64,000 nucleotides of DNA from Tillandsia leiboldiana (lineage: Eukaryota > Streptophyta > Magnoliopsida > Poales > Bromeliaceae). Below, piece after piece: positions 36,012 to 48,690 of the stretch (positions are counted from its first letter, which is position 1; each line of letters starts with the position of its first letter). The stretch is from assembly GCA_029204045.2 (NCBI GenBank), contig CM055077.1:6711221-6775220 (forward strand), given 5' to 3'. A model generated the notes under the pieces. The model had not been told where the DNA came from. It worked only from the letters and a program-made list of their open reading frames with translations, and did not search any database. The translations under genes and the position numbers were made by a program.

Positions 36012-38923
36012 TGTCACACCCCGAGCCTGCCAATTTGGACGGTTCGGGCGCGCTAACAGACCCGCCAATCGGTCATGACCTTTCAACATCCGAAAGGAAC
36101 GGTTCATTTCTACAATCACAGTTTAGTGTAAGCGAAAGAATAAGCAATAAGAGTACTAAACTATGAAATTAAAGCTTTCATTCATTCATGCAAACAGATA
36201 CAAGGAATTGAAAGTATACTATTGAGCGAAACATTAAACTTAAAATATATTACAACTCTCTTTTTTACATGAAACTTTAACTTAAAGTATTACAATATTT
36301 TTTCCAAAATGAAACTTAAAACGTTTAATGTTTACAATAATTCCTCACATACAATTTCGCTCAAAATGATAAAACTCTCCAAAATATAAGGGCGACTCTA
36401 AACTGCTAGGTCGCTAAGTTGCTGGGCCCTTACCCCTGTCGCGTGTCTCGCCCGATGTACCTAGACCTGTGGGGATGTCACCCAAGGGTGTGAGAACTAC
36501 AACAAAGTTTCCAATGGGTTCAACCACCGAGAAAAGATGCCCTGCACCGCTTGGTCCAATGGAAGCAATATAATAGGTAAAAGCATGATAAGGAAAAACT
36601 GTAAACCCTATCTAACATGCTCACATGCGACTTTAACCCTTGCCATGGCTTAACACTAGGTTCCATACTAGCCACATAACCACTTGACACAAAACTTGTA
36701 TTTTTGTATTTATGTTTTAATTCAAGTTGCTTATCCCTTAGAAACCTCGCCCAGCGGGCCCCAGCCCGGCAGTTATGCTACCATAAGACGAGATATTCTA
36801 AGGTTGTCGATAGCACCCGCAAGTGCTACCCCGCCCAACGGGGAACTCTGTCCTAAGGGTCATAGCCCGGGAGGTGGTCCATTCCATTATCCTCCAATAC
36901 GAGTTCTACCCTCGTGGTGCATCCATCCTTTTCTTTTATTTTCTTTCATTTTGGCATTTAGCCCCTTTTTGCATTTTATGCATTCTCATTCGCTTAAGCT
37001 TTTAGCTTATTATGCTCATCAAGCATTATCCTTTATCCATTCAACCCTTGTCCTAGGTCCATTCCCCAAGGGTGACATGAAAGTCCCTTTGACTTTTAAA
37101 TAATTTGCTTTCTTCCATTAACTCAAATTGAAGTTAAAGTAAACATCCATTTTTGCCCAAACACCCTAAGACCACGATCAAGGGTTAGCATTATATATAT
37201 ATAATTTTTTTTTTGTCTCAACCAATATCTCGGTCCTTAGAGATGCGACTCTAAGTTATACACATGTGACACCATACCCTTAAATTAACCTTTACACATG
37301 CCACTCGTTCAATCCTAAAGTTAATGCCACTCATTACTCTTATATACACTAGGTTTTCTCCTAGTCATCATGCCCATTGTTATCTTAGCATTTAACATCG
37401 AGGGTTCACCACTTAATTTCTTTTGCACTTTTTGCACTTATGCCTCAAGTTAGGCAACTCATCATGCTCAAAAGACTTTAAAGCCCCTCACACTACACAC
37501 AACTCATTAGTGACCTATTAATCATGCTTCTAAAATGGAAAGCAAAGGAAAAGGGGAGAGGTCACCCATTTTCGGTAAATATCCTCCACCTTGAAATTGC
37601 TCTTGCAAGATCTCACGAGCAATTGGCGGGATGGTGTTTGCTTAACACAAGGGAGGGTTTCCCCTCCCAGATCCATCACCCAGGGGCCGAAATAGCTGCA
37701 TTCTGATGATTCACTATTTCACTTATGGTTGTCTGGCTTCTCCGACAAATGTCTGGGGTGACTCTCGAAACAAAGTCTTTGCGTTTGAATGCCGAGAAAG
37801 TCTTATCCTTGTTGGGTTCTAGTCTCCAAGACAACCCTAAATCCACAATGAAACCAATTAGGAATCATTCTCATAATCTTTGTACTCCATTAGAACCTTA
37901 AAAGAGAATTCTAGGTCACTCTTATATCTCTTCTTTAGTTCTTTTGACCAAGAGGAAGAAAAGGGGATGAAAACCCCTATTTAGATGTGATCTAACAAAG
38001 AGATGTTTTGATATCTTTTTCTTCCATGAACAACTCTACAAATGGATAACAAACCCATTTTGGGTGTTTCCCCATAGTTTTGAACTCATGAAGAGCCCTA
38101 AAAATGAAACCCTAAACTCTAGAGCTCACCTCTTTTGATGCTCTTTACTCAAGAGGAAGAAGAAGAAGAAGGTTGGAGCCTTCCTAGAGACTTCCCAAGG
38201 TGCTCCTAAGCTCTCCTTGAAGCTCCCAGGGCCACAGCACAAGAGGGGAGAATGGTGGTGGTGGTGCTGCTTGCTCTCTCTCTCTCTTCCTCTCTTTCCT
38301 TCTTTCTTTCCCTAGTTCGAATAGAGAAGGGAAGAAGAGAAGGGTTGGGGTTTTCAATGGAAGAGAGAGAGGAAGAGGAGTTAAAGCTGTGCAGAGGGTG
38401 GTTGGGAATTCAGAGGGTGTGAAATTACACCTTCTCCCCCACTTAAAACGAAAAATTACTTCACTGTCCTTCAGTTCTGGAGGTTGAATACCGGTACTCG
38501 GGTTTTTAGTACCGGTACCCAAGCACAGTTTTTCCAACCCGAGGGCCAACTCTGCCTTGTTTAACACAGGGTACCGGTACCCACTTTGGTGTTCCGGTAT
38601 CCAAGTCATTTTAGGTTTGGGGTACCGGTATGCGATACTTAGTACCAGGGACTTAGAAACTTTTTTGCTATTTTCCAAACTGAGAACTCTCTGTCGGTTT
38701 CCCATTTAATTCGTTTCGGTACCCCCCAGTGCGTACCGGTACGCAATGCCCCAAAAAGGTTCATAAAGCTGGAGCTTTCGATTTTTGATGCTGTCGATTC
38801 ACTTTTCGATCCGAAGACTCTAGCTTCGATCCGAAACATCATGAACTCATTCGTCATCATAATTTGAACACGCTACTGGCGATTTCACCGCACCTCGCTA
38901 TTTTGCGGAGTCGGTACACTACA
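36012..38923 (-). mobile_element. 3' LTR (2.9 kb) of an interrupted gypsy element
   Basis: Opens TGTCACACCCCGAGCC on the plus strand and closes GGTACACTACA at 38923, followed by a PPT read on the minus strand as AAAAGGAGGGAGGA and then by integrase coding sequence. So this is the 3' LTR of a minus-strand gypsy element. It contains a TACCGGTA palindrome cluster (38490-38745) and pyrimidine/purine tracts near 38280-38370. Its 5' LTR was not found in the window. Confidence 0.8.
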
Positions 38924-38980
38924 TTCCTCCCTCCTTTTAGGAGTTTCGTCTGCGAAACAAAAAAATTCGCATATCTTAGC

Positions 38981-39672
38981 TCATTCCTCGAACAAGCGAG
39001 GGTAGTGCTTCCGCATCACGGCCTTCGACTCCCATGTAGCCTCTTCTTCACTTTGCCTCATCCAAAGCACTTTCACATAAGGTATGGAGCGATTTCTTAG
39101 CTTCCTTTCTCGTCGATCAACAATCTTATACGGGAACTCGTCATAGCTCATGTCCTCTCGCAGATCAAGCTGTGGATAATTGATCATATGCCGAGGATCG
39201 TGGACATACTGGCGGAGTTGTGATACATGAAACACATCGTGTACTCCAGCCAAATCTGGAGGCAATGCCACTCTGTAGGCCACTGGGCCAACCTGTTCCA
39301 ATACCTCATAAGGGCCAAGAAAGCGAGGGTTTAACTTTCCCCGGATTCCAAATCGCATTATGCCCTTTGTAGGTGACGCTTTTAGAAATACATGATCTCC
39401 GACCTTAAACTCTAGGTCGCGTCGCCGTTTGTCCGCATAGCTTTTTTGCCGACTTTGCGCCGTCACTAGACGTTGACGCACAATTTGCACCTTTTCCTCA
39501 ACCTCTTGCAAAACAACAAGGCCTAATGATGGCCTCTTGCCGACCTCGCTCCAATGCAACGGAGACCAGCACTTCCTGCCATACAACGCCTCGAAAGGCG
39601 GCATCCCAATGCTGGCCTGGTAGCTATTATTGTAGGCAAACTCCGCCATAGGTAAATACCGTTGCCACCCTG
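38981..39672 (-). pseudogene. Gypsy integrase C-terminal part with GPY/F and chromodomain-like tail
   Basis: Minus-strand frame from the middle of the integrase: AEFAYNNSYQASIGMPPFEAL, then QSRQKSYADKRRRDLEF, FLGPYEVLEQVGPVAYRV (GPY/F module), HDVFHVSQLRQYV, and an ending IPYVKVLWMRQSEEEATWE with the pattern of the chromodomain-like tail in Tekay/Del chromoviruses. The frame is intact to its stop at 38981. It is cut at 39672 by the insertion of the element at 39673-49432 and continues at 49438. The target duplication CCCTG restores the frame. Confidence 0.9.
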
Positions 39673-40832
39673 TGTCACGCCCCGGGGGTTTGTTTTAGCG
39701 GAAACGGTTAGCAAAAGTCAAACATTTGACGTGTAATAATTTTTTTTTTGATAAAAACCCTTCTTCCCCGGCGCATGCCCAGACCCGCCGCATATACAGA
39801 ATCACTCTGCAAACGGACAGAGTCTCCTCTGTATATGCTCGGCGTAGCGTTATACACAAGTTCCAAACACAATCAACCATTCAATCACAACAGTTACTAA
39901 CATACTACTAAGTACCATAACTTCATAAAACGCACGGCCGATCAATTTAAAAGGATAAATCCACAGTCGTTGAAAAAGTGCCTACCCGGCACTCAGATTT
40001 TGAAAACACGTTTCGAAAGCAGCATAAATCCACAGGGTTTGAAGACGGTGCCCACACGACACTTAAGTTTTGAAATCTGTTTTCGCAATCCATAAATCCA
40101 CAGGGTTTTGAAGACAGTGCCCACACGACACTTAAGTTTTGAAAATGATTTTCGAAATCTTTTCTTGGTTTTCTTTTTCTTTTCCAAATGGCCGACGGAG
40201 ATGAAAGGGAAAAGAATAAATAAATAATAGGAACCATGCCGACATCCACACCGACCCCACGAGGGTATCAAGGACTACACCACAGACTACAACCAGTAAA
40301 TGAAATGCAAAAATAAATGAGAAAGTACGATCCGGGGTCCCCAGAGACCCAGAAGCTCCTGCCCCGTCCTCACCGCCGCCTAACTCTCCCCCCGACTGGA
40401 CCCTGTCACAAAGTGGGAAGTCAGCGACACATAATAGTAAAGCAGGAAAAGTAGTAAACAAACCGTAAAGCTATCCGGAGCAACCACCCTCCCAAGAGGG
40501 AAAAGGATAACCTGAACACCTGTGAACCTGCAATACCCGACCACGTCGGACAACTAAACCGACGGGCCGTACCGTACCTGCAATATCCGACCACGTCGGG
40601 CAACTAAACCGATGGGTCGCACCGCTCGCACCTCGGCGCATCACCACCCCACAACTACAGGGGCCCCACTATGTCACCTCGTGGGTATACACGGGTCATA
40701 GACCACTTTTTCGGAAAAGCGCACCCTTCGCGGTGGCCAAACCGCGGGTGCGCGTGTTGCAACCTCGAGCATAGTAACCATGAAACAATATATACAAATC
40801 CATGCATGAGGACCATATGAAGCAATATATGA

Positions 40833-40912
<80 letters not shown>

Positions 40913-41928
40913 ATGCGAACCACGTGAAGCAATATATACATATCCATGCATGTGAACCATATGAAACAATATATATCCAAGCATAAGAACCGTAAAACCA
41001 TAAGCGATTAATTTATGCCTTCCTACAATGTTTAACCGAAGGCGGCGCCCCGCATTCGGGTGCCCCGCGTGGTGCCCCCGCATGCGCGGGCTGCCCCGCG
41101 CGGCGCCCCGCATGCGGGTGCCCCGCGCGGCGCCCCCGCATGCGCGGGCTGCCCCGCGCGGCGCCCCGCATGCGCGGGCCGCCCCGCGCGGCGCCCCGCG
41201 TGCGGGTGGCTCGCCCCTCTCCCTCCACCTCCGACGATTTCAAGAAAACCCCCCCTCGTTCGTAACGAGAAACGACAAGGAAAAAAAAAACGAAAGCACG
41301 GCTCACCTTGTTTTCGTCGGTACCGGGCGAAGGAGAGGGATCGTCCTCTTCGCGTTCGTCGGATCTTGCGGGGAGGCGATCAATCTCTTCTTTCTCCTCG
41401 TCACGATTCCGGCTCTCGCGTCGCCTCGGTAGAGATGGGAAAAAGTTTGGGGTTCTCACACGCAAGAACGGAGGAAAAGAAGGAATGTGGAACCCTAGTT
41501 TCCCACTGGGGTCTAAATCAGTTGTTTGGGGTGCAGTCGACGGGGATTTGGTTCCTAAATCCCCAAATTACAAATTACGTGACCGGGTGAATCAAGAAGT
41601 GGGAAAGGAAACAGCAATTACCGACTAAAAGGAAAAACCCAGTTCGAGTACTAACCAGGTTCGGTTTGCCTCGAGAAACGTGTAAGTCGTCTGGACTACA
41701 GCAAAACTTCCGGAATTTATTTCGGGAGACTCCGGAGTCGGAATCCAAAACCGATCGCGCCGCCGGTCTCCTCTTCGTGAGCTTTAATAACCAAAAATAC
41801 CCGCGAGCCCCGACGGTCTGCCCAGAAACAAAGAAAAATAAGTCACCCCCGAATCCTCTTGGTCAAAACGCGGTTTAATTAGATTCAAAGGAAAGTCCAG
41901 AAAGACAATTAAACCCGCGGTTATCACA
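39673..41928 (-). repeat. 3' LTR of the Tekay-like element
   Basis: Runs from TGTCACGCCCCGGGGG to GCGGTTATCACA. Compared with the 5' LTR it has a shorter TA tract (about 40839-40907), fewer GC-rich tandem units (about 41040-41215), a C run of 7 instead of 25, and lacks about 330 bp after ACAATGTTTAACC. The PPT (minus strand AGAGGTGAGTGG) adjoins at 41929. Confidence 0.92.
40839..40907. repeat. (TA)n tract, 3' LTR copy
   Basis: About 70 bp of pure AT repeats between AACA and GTGTATGCGAACC. The 5' LTR has the same tract at about 47786-47891, longer by about 35 bp. Confidence 0.95.
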
Positions 41929-41941
41929 CCACTCACCTCTA
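41929..41941 (-). other. Polypurine tract of the Tekay-like element
   Basis: Minus strand reads TTAGAGGTGAGTGG immediately before the TGTGATAACC start of the 3' LTR. This is the expected primer site for plus-strand DNA synthesis. Confidence 0.7.
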
Positions 41942-43185
41942 AAAAACGAGTTTCGTCCTCGAAACTCAGACCCGGGTGGTGGTGAAGAGGTCGGGGTAGC
42001 ACTCCCTCATTTTAGATTCCAGCTCCCATGTTGCCTCTCGTTCCTCACGGTTGCTCCAGAGTACCTTCACGTAGGGATGGTTCGATTTCGCAGTGCTTTG
42101 ATTTCCCTGGCCAGGATTCTCACTGGGGTTTCCTCGAAACTCAGATCCTCCTTGAGTTCGAGTGTAGAGACGTCCAGGATGTGTGATGGGTCGGGGAGGT
42201 ATTTCCGGAGCATCGAAACGTGGAAAACGTCGTGGACTCGGTCGAGGTTTGGTGGTAGGGCAAGGCGGTAAGCCACCGGTCCAATGCGCTCCAAAATCTC
42301 GAAAGGCCCCACAAACCGTGGGCTCAGCTTGCCTTTCAGCCCGAAACGCTGGATTCCTCTGGACGGCGAGACACGTAGAAACACATGCTCTCCCACTTGG
42401 AATTCCAAGTCGCGGCGCATCTGGTCTGCGTAGCTTTTCTGTCGACTCTGGGCGGTCAGCAAGCGCTGTCTGATAAGGCGTACCTTCTCTTCAGCTTCCT
42501 CCACTAAGTCGGGTCCTAAGAATTTCCGTTCTCCCATGTCGTCCCAACAGATCGGGGATCGGCAGCGTCTTCCATATAAGGCTTCGTAGGGCGCCATCTG
42601 GATGCTGGCCTGGTAGCTGTTGTTGTAGGCGAACTCCACGAGGGGTAGGTAGCATGACCAACCGATCCCCCAGTCAAGCACACAGGCGCGAAGCAGGTCT
42701 TCGAGGGTCTGTATCACTCGCTCCGACTGTCCGTCCGTCTGAGGGTGAAAGGCCGTGCTGAACTGCAGTCTGGTCCCCATAGCCCGCTGAAGGCTCTGCC
42801 AAAACTTCGAGACAAAGCGCGTGTCTCTGTCTGAGGTGATCGATGCCGGCGCTCCATGTAGTCTCACGATCTCGCTGATATAGACTTGAGCTAACCGTTC
42901 TCGAGCCCAGGTCGTATGGATGGGCAGGAAGTGTGCTGACTTGGTTAACCGGTCGACTATGACCCAGATCGCGTCGTGGCTCTGTTGTGAGCGTGGGAAT
43001 CCAGTGACAAAATCCATGGTGATCTGGTCCCACTTCCACTCTGGCACCGGTAAAGGCTGCAACTTTCCTGCTGGTCGCTGATGCTCGGCCTTTACCTGCT
43101 GGCATACTAGGCAATGAGCTACATGTCGAGTCACGTCCCCCTTCAATTTAGGCCACCAGAAAGTCTGTTTGAGGTCCCTATACAT
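41942..43185 (-). pseudogene. Integrase with GPY/F module and chromodomain-like tail, frameshifted
   Basis: The open frame 43185-42067 (372 residues) starts inside the integrase at MYRDLKQTFWWPKLKGDV. The second half of the HHCC zinc finger is present (CLVCQQVKAEH), while the first half is absent because the preceding segment is deleted. The catalytic residues D58, D119 and E155 are there with the expected 35-residue spacing between the last two. QSRQKSYADQMRRDLEF and FVGPFEILERIGPVAYRL mark the C-terminal DNA-binding and GPY/F region. A one-base loss near 42070 shifts the frame at the tail after RNRTIP; the lost tail (to about 41945) still shows VLWS in another frame. Integrase inserts the cDNA; this copy cannot be made as one protein. 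Confidence 0.9.
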
Positions 43186-45373
43186 CTTCGTGCCCCCTGG
43201 GTGCTCCTTCTTGTTGTCCTTTCCTGCTCAAAGCGTCTGCCACCACGTTTGCCTTCCCGGGGTGATATTGAATCGTCAAGTCGTAATCCTTCAGTAACTC
43301 TAGCCACCGCCTCTGTCGCAGGTTGAGTTCCTTTTGGGTAAAAATGTACTTGAGACTTTGGTGATCCGAGAAGACGTTACAGTGGACTCCAAAGAGGTAG
43401 TGCCTCCACAGCTTTAAAACAAAGACTACCGCGGCCAGTTCCAAGTCGTGTATCGGGTAGTTCTTTTCGTAATCCTTCAATTGTTTGGAAGCGTAGGCTA
43501 TTACTTTCCCCTGTTGCATCAGTACCCCTCCGAGACCGATCCTCGATGCATCGCAGTACACTTCATAATCCTCTCCGGGTGTCGGTAGCACAAGTATTGG
43601 TGCCCTGGTTAGCCTTCTTTTTAGTTCCTCGAAACTCTCCTGACATTTTGCGGTCCATGTGAACTTTTCCCCTTTTCTGGTTAACTGGTTTAAAGGGGCA
43701 GCGATCTTCGCGAACCCTTCGACGAAGCGTCTGTAATATCCTGCCAGGCCTAGGAAGCTGCGGATCTCTGTCACCGTCGTCGGCGGCTGCCAGTCGACTA
43801 CTGATTCCACTTTCTTGGGGTCCACAGTGATTCCCTTCGCCAAGATCACGTGCCCTAGGAAGCCCACTTCGCGTAGCCAGAATTCACACTTCTTGAGTTT
43901 AGCGAACAACTTCTGTTCTCTGAGAGTCTGGAGAATCATTCGCAAATGGTCCTCGTGCTCCTCGTCGGTGGTTGAATAGATCAGGATGTCGTCGATGAAG
44001 ACCACTACGAACCGATCAAGGAAGGGTCTGAAGATTCGGTTCATCATATCCATGAAGACTGCGGTGGCGTTCGTAAGCCCGAATGGCATGACCGTGAACT
44101 CGTAGTGGCCATACCGGGTCCGGAAGGCGGTCTTTGGAATGTCTTCATTTCGGACTCGGAGCTGGTGGTAGCCCGATTGCAGGTCAATCTTCGAGAAGAC
44201 CGTCGCTCCCCGTAACTGGTCGAAGAGATCATCGATTCTGGGCAGGGGGTATTTATTCTTCACCGTAACCTTGTTTATCCCTCGGTAATCGATGCAGAGG
44301 CGCAGGCTTCCATCTTTCTTCCGCACAAAGAGTACTGGTGCGCCCCAGGGTGACACACTCGTCCTGATAAATCCTTTGTCCAAGAGGTCCTCCAGTTGTG
44401 CTTTAAGCTCCTTCAGCTCTGCGAAGGCCATTCGGTAAGGCGCCTTCGTAACAGGCTGCGTGCCCGGTAGTAGCTCGATAAGGAACACCACTTCCCGTTC
44501 AGGGGGCATCCCGGGCAATTCCGTGGGGAAGACGTCGGGGAAGTCCCTCACCACTGGGATGTCTGAAGGTGTCGTCGAGGGTCGGGTAGCCAAATCCACC
44601 GATGCTAAATAGGCCACACACCCACCCTCTACCAACCTTCTAGCCCGCGTCGCTGAGATAATCGCCGGAAAGGAGATGCTCTTGCACGCCAGATACGCAT
44701 TTTTAGAGAAACTTGGTTCTTGAAGTTGCACCATCCGCTTCTCGCAGTCGATAAGCACTTGGTACCTTGAGAGCCAATCCATGCCCAATACAACGTCGTA
44801 CTCCTTCAGGGGAATTACCACCAAATCCCAAGGGCAAGCCAGTCGCCCTAGCTTAATCGAACAGGCGGCCACAAAGTTGACCGCCTCCAAGGTCCCTCCC
44901 GCCGTTTGGACCGTCAAGCGATTTTGGAGGGGTATCTCCCCGAGGCCATGTATAAACACGAAGTCACGTGAAATGAAAGAGTGCGTTGCTCCGGTATCGA
45001 AAAGAGTCCTAGCACGGGAATTTGAAACGGAGGTAATACCTTCAAGTGCATCCTCCGGCGGGTCTGTCACTTGGCGGGTCATCGAGAAAACTCGCCCGCC
45101 TGGTTGTGGCTGTCTGTCCTCCTCTCGCCGTTGGGCAGGGGGTCTAGAAGTCGACACCATTGGAGCCTTCCCCCGCCCTGAAAGCTGTGGCGATGGTGTA
45201 GAAGTTGCAGAGGACGCAGATCCCCAGCCTAAGGGGCAGTCGCGGCGGAAGTGCCCCCGTTTGCCGCATCGGAAGCAATGGTCGCCTCTCTGGGGGCATT
45301 CTCCCGCCAGGTGTGCTCCCCCACAAATAACACAAGGCCTATTCCCCGGCCCCGGCCCTCCTGCTGGCGTGCT
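43178..45373 (-). pseudogene. Pol part: zinc knuckles, protease, reverse transcriptase, RNase H
   Basis: Open from the codon after TAG 45374-45376 to 43178. First come two zinc knuckles (CVICGGAHLAGEC and CFRCGKRGHFRRDC). Counting from the methionine at 45160: protease motif DTGATHSF at about 55, RT from about 240 (CIDYRGINKVTVKNKYPLPR, TAFRTRYGHYEF), catalytic FIDD at 388-391, RNase H with acidic residues near D537, E574 and D599, ending YHPGKANVVADALSRK. All enzyme motifs look intact. The frame then passes in about ten residues to GAPRG and shifts by one base into integrase, whereas the neighbouring element (49933-50199) has a long linker here. A deletion has therefore fused the two domains and removed the integrase N-terminus. 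Linked to gag only through a frameshift and stop. Confidence 0.92.
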
Positions 45374-45419
45374 CTAAGGTCCCGCCTGCGGTCTCCACCG
45401 TTTAGGGGGTCGGCTGCCG

Positions 45420-46409
45420 CTAGAAGAGCCTCCCCCCCGAGCTCTGCTGTTGTCGCTTCCTGTCCTCTTGCCGCGCCGAGTTCTCCCGCCTAGCGCGTGT
45501 GACTGCAAAACCCCGCTCCACCGTGGTGGCCCTGTCGACCACTTTCTGAAAGGTGTGCAGGTCAGCTGCTTGCACCACCTCGAAGATATTGCTTCGCAAG
45601 CCATCGACAAAGAGTTGCGCCTTGTGGGCCTCGTCCCTGATGACGAACGGGACGCAGTTTGCTAGCCGGACGAACTCCCGCTGATACTCCATGACCGTCC
45701 GGTTCCCCTGCTGGATGTGGTTCAGGTCATCCTCCAACTTCTTCTTGACGCTATTGCTAAAAAAAGCCTCAAACAGCTCCCGTTTGAACGTCGCCCAAGA
45801 CGGGAGCGCAGTACTCTTAGCAGGATCGGGGCGTACAGTCTTCCACCACAAGCGGGCGTTCCCCTCCAAGAAATGGACCGCTAGGGGAACCCGCTCATCA
45901 TCCTCCATGAGTAAATCTTCAAAGAGTTTCTCCATCGACCCCACCCACTTCTCGACGACCCAAGGATCAGTCGTGTCCCCTTCGAACGTGGGCGGGTCGT
46001 ACTTCTTGAAGTCCGCCAAGTTGGCCCGCACCCGCTCTCGCTCAGTCAACACAGCTGTCCCCTCCCCCGCGGCGGCGGCAGCCACGGTAGGGGTGGGTGT
46101 AACCACAGTCTCCTCCAGAGTAACCCTGCTGGTGATCCCCGTCGTCGGTCCCGTAGTCGTCGCCGGCGGTGGCGCTGTCGGTGGTGCCGCTGCCGGTGCC
46201 GTTGGCCCCTGTGGAGGGACCGGGGCGGCCGTCACCGTCGCGGCCTGCTGCTGTTGCGTCAACTGACGCACGTGATCGGCGAGGGTTGCCAGTTGCCCCG
46301 CCATCTCCCGCAATTGCTGTCGCAGGAGCTGGTTCTCCGCGGCCGTCGACGTCGTCGCGTCTGCCTCTGCGTCCCCGGCCGATGTTCTAGTACGGGCCAT
46401 GTCTGTCAC
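45420..46409 (-). CDS. Gag capsid-like protein of the Tekay-like element
   Basis: 329 residues. An N-terminal low-complexity part with a likely coiled coil (ENQLLRQQLREMAGQLATLA, about 25-60) and a proline/threonine-rich linker precede the Retrotrans_gag capsid domain (about 115-290): FKKYDPPTFEGDTTDPWVV, FLEGNARLWWKTV and YQREFVRLANCVP. Gag forms the cytoplasmic particle that packages the RNA. It begins about 190 bases after the PBS. The frame ends at 45420 after a GGGGGG run; the neighbouring frame continues toward the zinc knuckles, so a one-base slip in the G run has separated the capsid from its nucleocapsid part. A programmed shift is possible but unlikely, since a TAG follows in the other frame. 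Confidence 0.9.
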   Translation of the reverse strand: MTDMARTRTSAGDAEADATTSTAAENQLLRQQLREMAGQLATLADHVRQLTQQQQAATVTAAPVPPQGPTAPAAAPPTAPPPATTTGPTTGITSRVTLEETVVTPTPTVAAAAAGEGTAVLTERERVRANLADFKKYDPPTFEGDTTDPWVVEKWVGSMEKLFEDLLMEDDERVPLAVHFLEGNARLWWKTVRPDPAKSTALPSWATFKRELFEAFFSNSVKKKLEDDLNHIQQGNRTVMEYQREFVRLANCVPFVIRDEAHKAQLFVDGLRSNIFEVVQAADLHTFQKVVDRATTVERGFAVTRARRENSARQEDRKRQQQSSGGRLF

Positions 46410-46619
46410 ACGTCACAAGAGTCAACTTTAGACTTCACTTACAAAACGAAGAACCACTTAGCGAAAGAAAGGACTCAGACTCCTCCCCCCCTTCGATCAC
46501 TCGCGTTCTACTCTCCTATGCCCTACCCATTTCATTCATTTGTAGGCTAGTGAGGTATCCCCACGGATGTCGGCACTAACTGTTGTGATTGCAAGAACTT
46601 CTCTGATACCATCTTAATC
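46410..46619 (-). other. Leader between the 5' LTR and gag, with PBS
   Basis: Non-coding leader of about 210 bases. The PBS reads TGGTATCAGAG on the minus strand (46600-46611), complementary to initiator tRNA-Met, eight bases inside the LTR end. That is the usual primer of plant gypsy and copia elements. Confidence 0.88.
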
Positions 46620-47779
46620 TGTCATGCCGCGGGGGTTTGTTTTAGCGGAAACGGTTCGCAAAAGTCAAACATTTGACGTGTAATAATTTTTTTTTTGATA
46701 AAAACCCTTCTTCCCCGGCGCATGCCCAGACCCGCCGCATATACAGAATCACTATGCAAACGGATAGAGTCTCCTCTGTATATGCTCGGCGTAGCGTTAT
46801 ACACAAGTTCCAAACACAATCAACCATTCAATCACAACAGTTACTAACATACTACTAAGTACCATAACTTCATAAAACGCACGGCCGATCAATTTAAAAG
46901 GATAAATCCACAGTCGTTGAAAAAGTGCCTAACCGGCACTCAGATTTTGAAAACACGTTTCGAAAGCAGCATAAATCCACAGGGTTTGAAGACGGTGCCC
47001 ACACGACACTTAAGTTTTGAAATCTGTTTTCACAATCCATAAATCCACAGGGTTTTGAAGACAGTGCCCACACGACACTTAAGTTTTGAAAACAATTTTC
47101 GAAATCTTTTCTTGGTTTTCTTTTTCTTTTCCAAACGGCCGACGGAGATGAAAGGGAAAAGAATAAATAAATAATAGGAACCATACCGACATCCACACCG
47201 ACCCCACGAGGGTATCGAGGACTACACCACAGACTACAACCAGTAAATGAAATGCAAAAATAAATGAGAAAGTACGATCCGGGGTCCCCAGAGACCCAGA
47301 AGCTCCTGCCCCGTCCTCACCGCCGCCTAACTCTCCCCCCGACTGGACCCTGTCACAAAGTGGGAAGTCAGCGACACATAATAGTAAAGCAGGAAAAGTA
47401 GTAAACAAACCGTAAAGCTATCCGGAGCAACCACAATCCCAAGAGGGAAAAGGATAACCTGAACATCTGTGAACCTGCAATACCCGACCACGTCGGACAA
47501 CTAAACCGACGGGCCGTACCGTACCTGCAATATCCGACCACGTCGGGCAACTAAACCGACGGGTCGCACCGCTCGCACCTCGGCGCATCACCACCCCACA
47601 ACTACAGGGGCCCCACTACGTCACCTCGTGGGTATACACGGGTCATAGACCACTTTTCCGGAAAAGCGCACCTTTCGCGGTGGCCAAACCGCGGGTGCGC
47701 GTGTTGCAACCTCGAGCATAGTAACCGTGAAACAATATATACATATCCATGCATGAGGACCATATGAAGCAATATATGA

Positions 47780-47895
<116 letters not shown>

Positions 47896-48344
47896 ATGCG
47901 AACCACGTGAAGCAATATATACATATCCATGCATGTGAACCATATGAAACAATATATATCCAAGCATAAGAACCGTAAAACCATAAGCGATTAATTTATG
48001 CCTTCCTACAATGTTTAACCCAAGTACGAGATCGATAGAATTTTTTTAAGAGTCAGCACAATTAAACACGTAATGTCTATCACCCATCAATATTTAACCC
48101 AAGTACACATAAGATTGACCCCGTCCAACATGATAGAGCTAAATGCTAAGACTTAAAAATAAAACCCACCTGTCACTTATAACGTTCCACGCTCGACTCC
48201 CCCGCGTCCCAGCACGCTCCCCGAAGCTACAAGAAGGATCCCCGGGCGAGGAAGTCAAAACCCGTTAGATGCAGGTCAAAGAAAAGTCCCGAACACTAAC
48301 CCGCTCCCGACGGCGGCGACTAAGCCCTGCACCGCCCTGCTGCC

Positions 48345-48690
48345 CGCGCGGCGCCTCGCATGCGCGGGCTGCCCCGCGCGGCGCCCCCGCATGCGCGGGC
48401 TGCCCCGCGCGGCGCCCCGCATGCGGCTGCCCCGCGCGGCGCCCCCGCATTCGCGGGCTGCCCCGCGCGGCGCCCCGCATGCGCGGGCTGCCCCACGCGG
48501 CGCCCCCGCATGCGCGGGCCGCCCCGCGCTGCGCCCCGCATGCGGGTGCCCCGCGCGGCGGCCCCGCATGCGCGGGCCGCCCCGCGCTGCGCCCCGCATG
48601 CGGGTGCCCCGCGCGGCGGCCCCGCATGCGCGGGCTGCTCGCGCGGCGCCCTGTATGCGCGGGCCGCCCCGCGCGGCGCCCCGCGTACGG
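48345..48690. repeat. GC-rich tandem array, about 30-bp unit
   Basis: About eleven variants of a unit built from GCATGCGCGGGCTGCCCC and GCGCGGCGCC. It is CpG-dense and self-complementary in parts. The 3' LTR has about half as many units at 41040-41215. Confidence 0.9.

Noticed and set aside
45374..45425. Programmed frameshift or stop readthrough between gag and pol
   Set aside because: The shift lies in a G run, and a further in-frame TAG and other lesions in the same element make ordinary mutation more likely.
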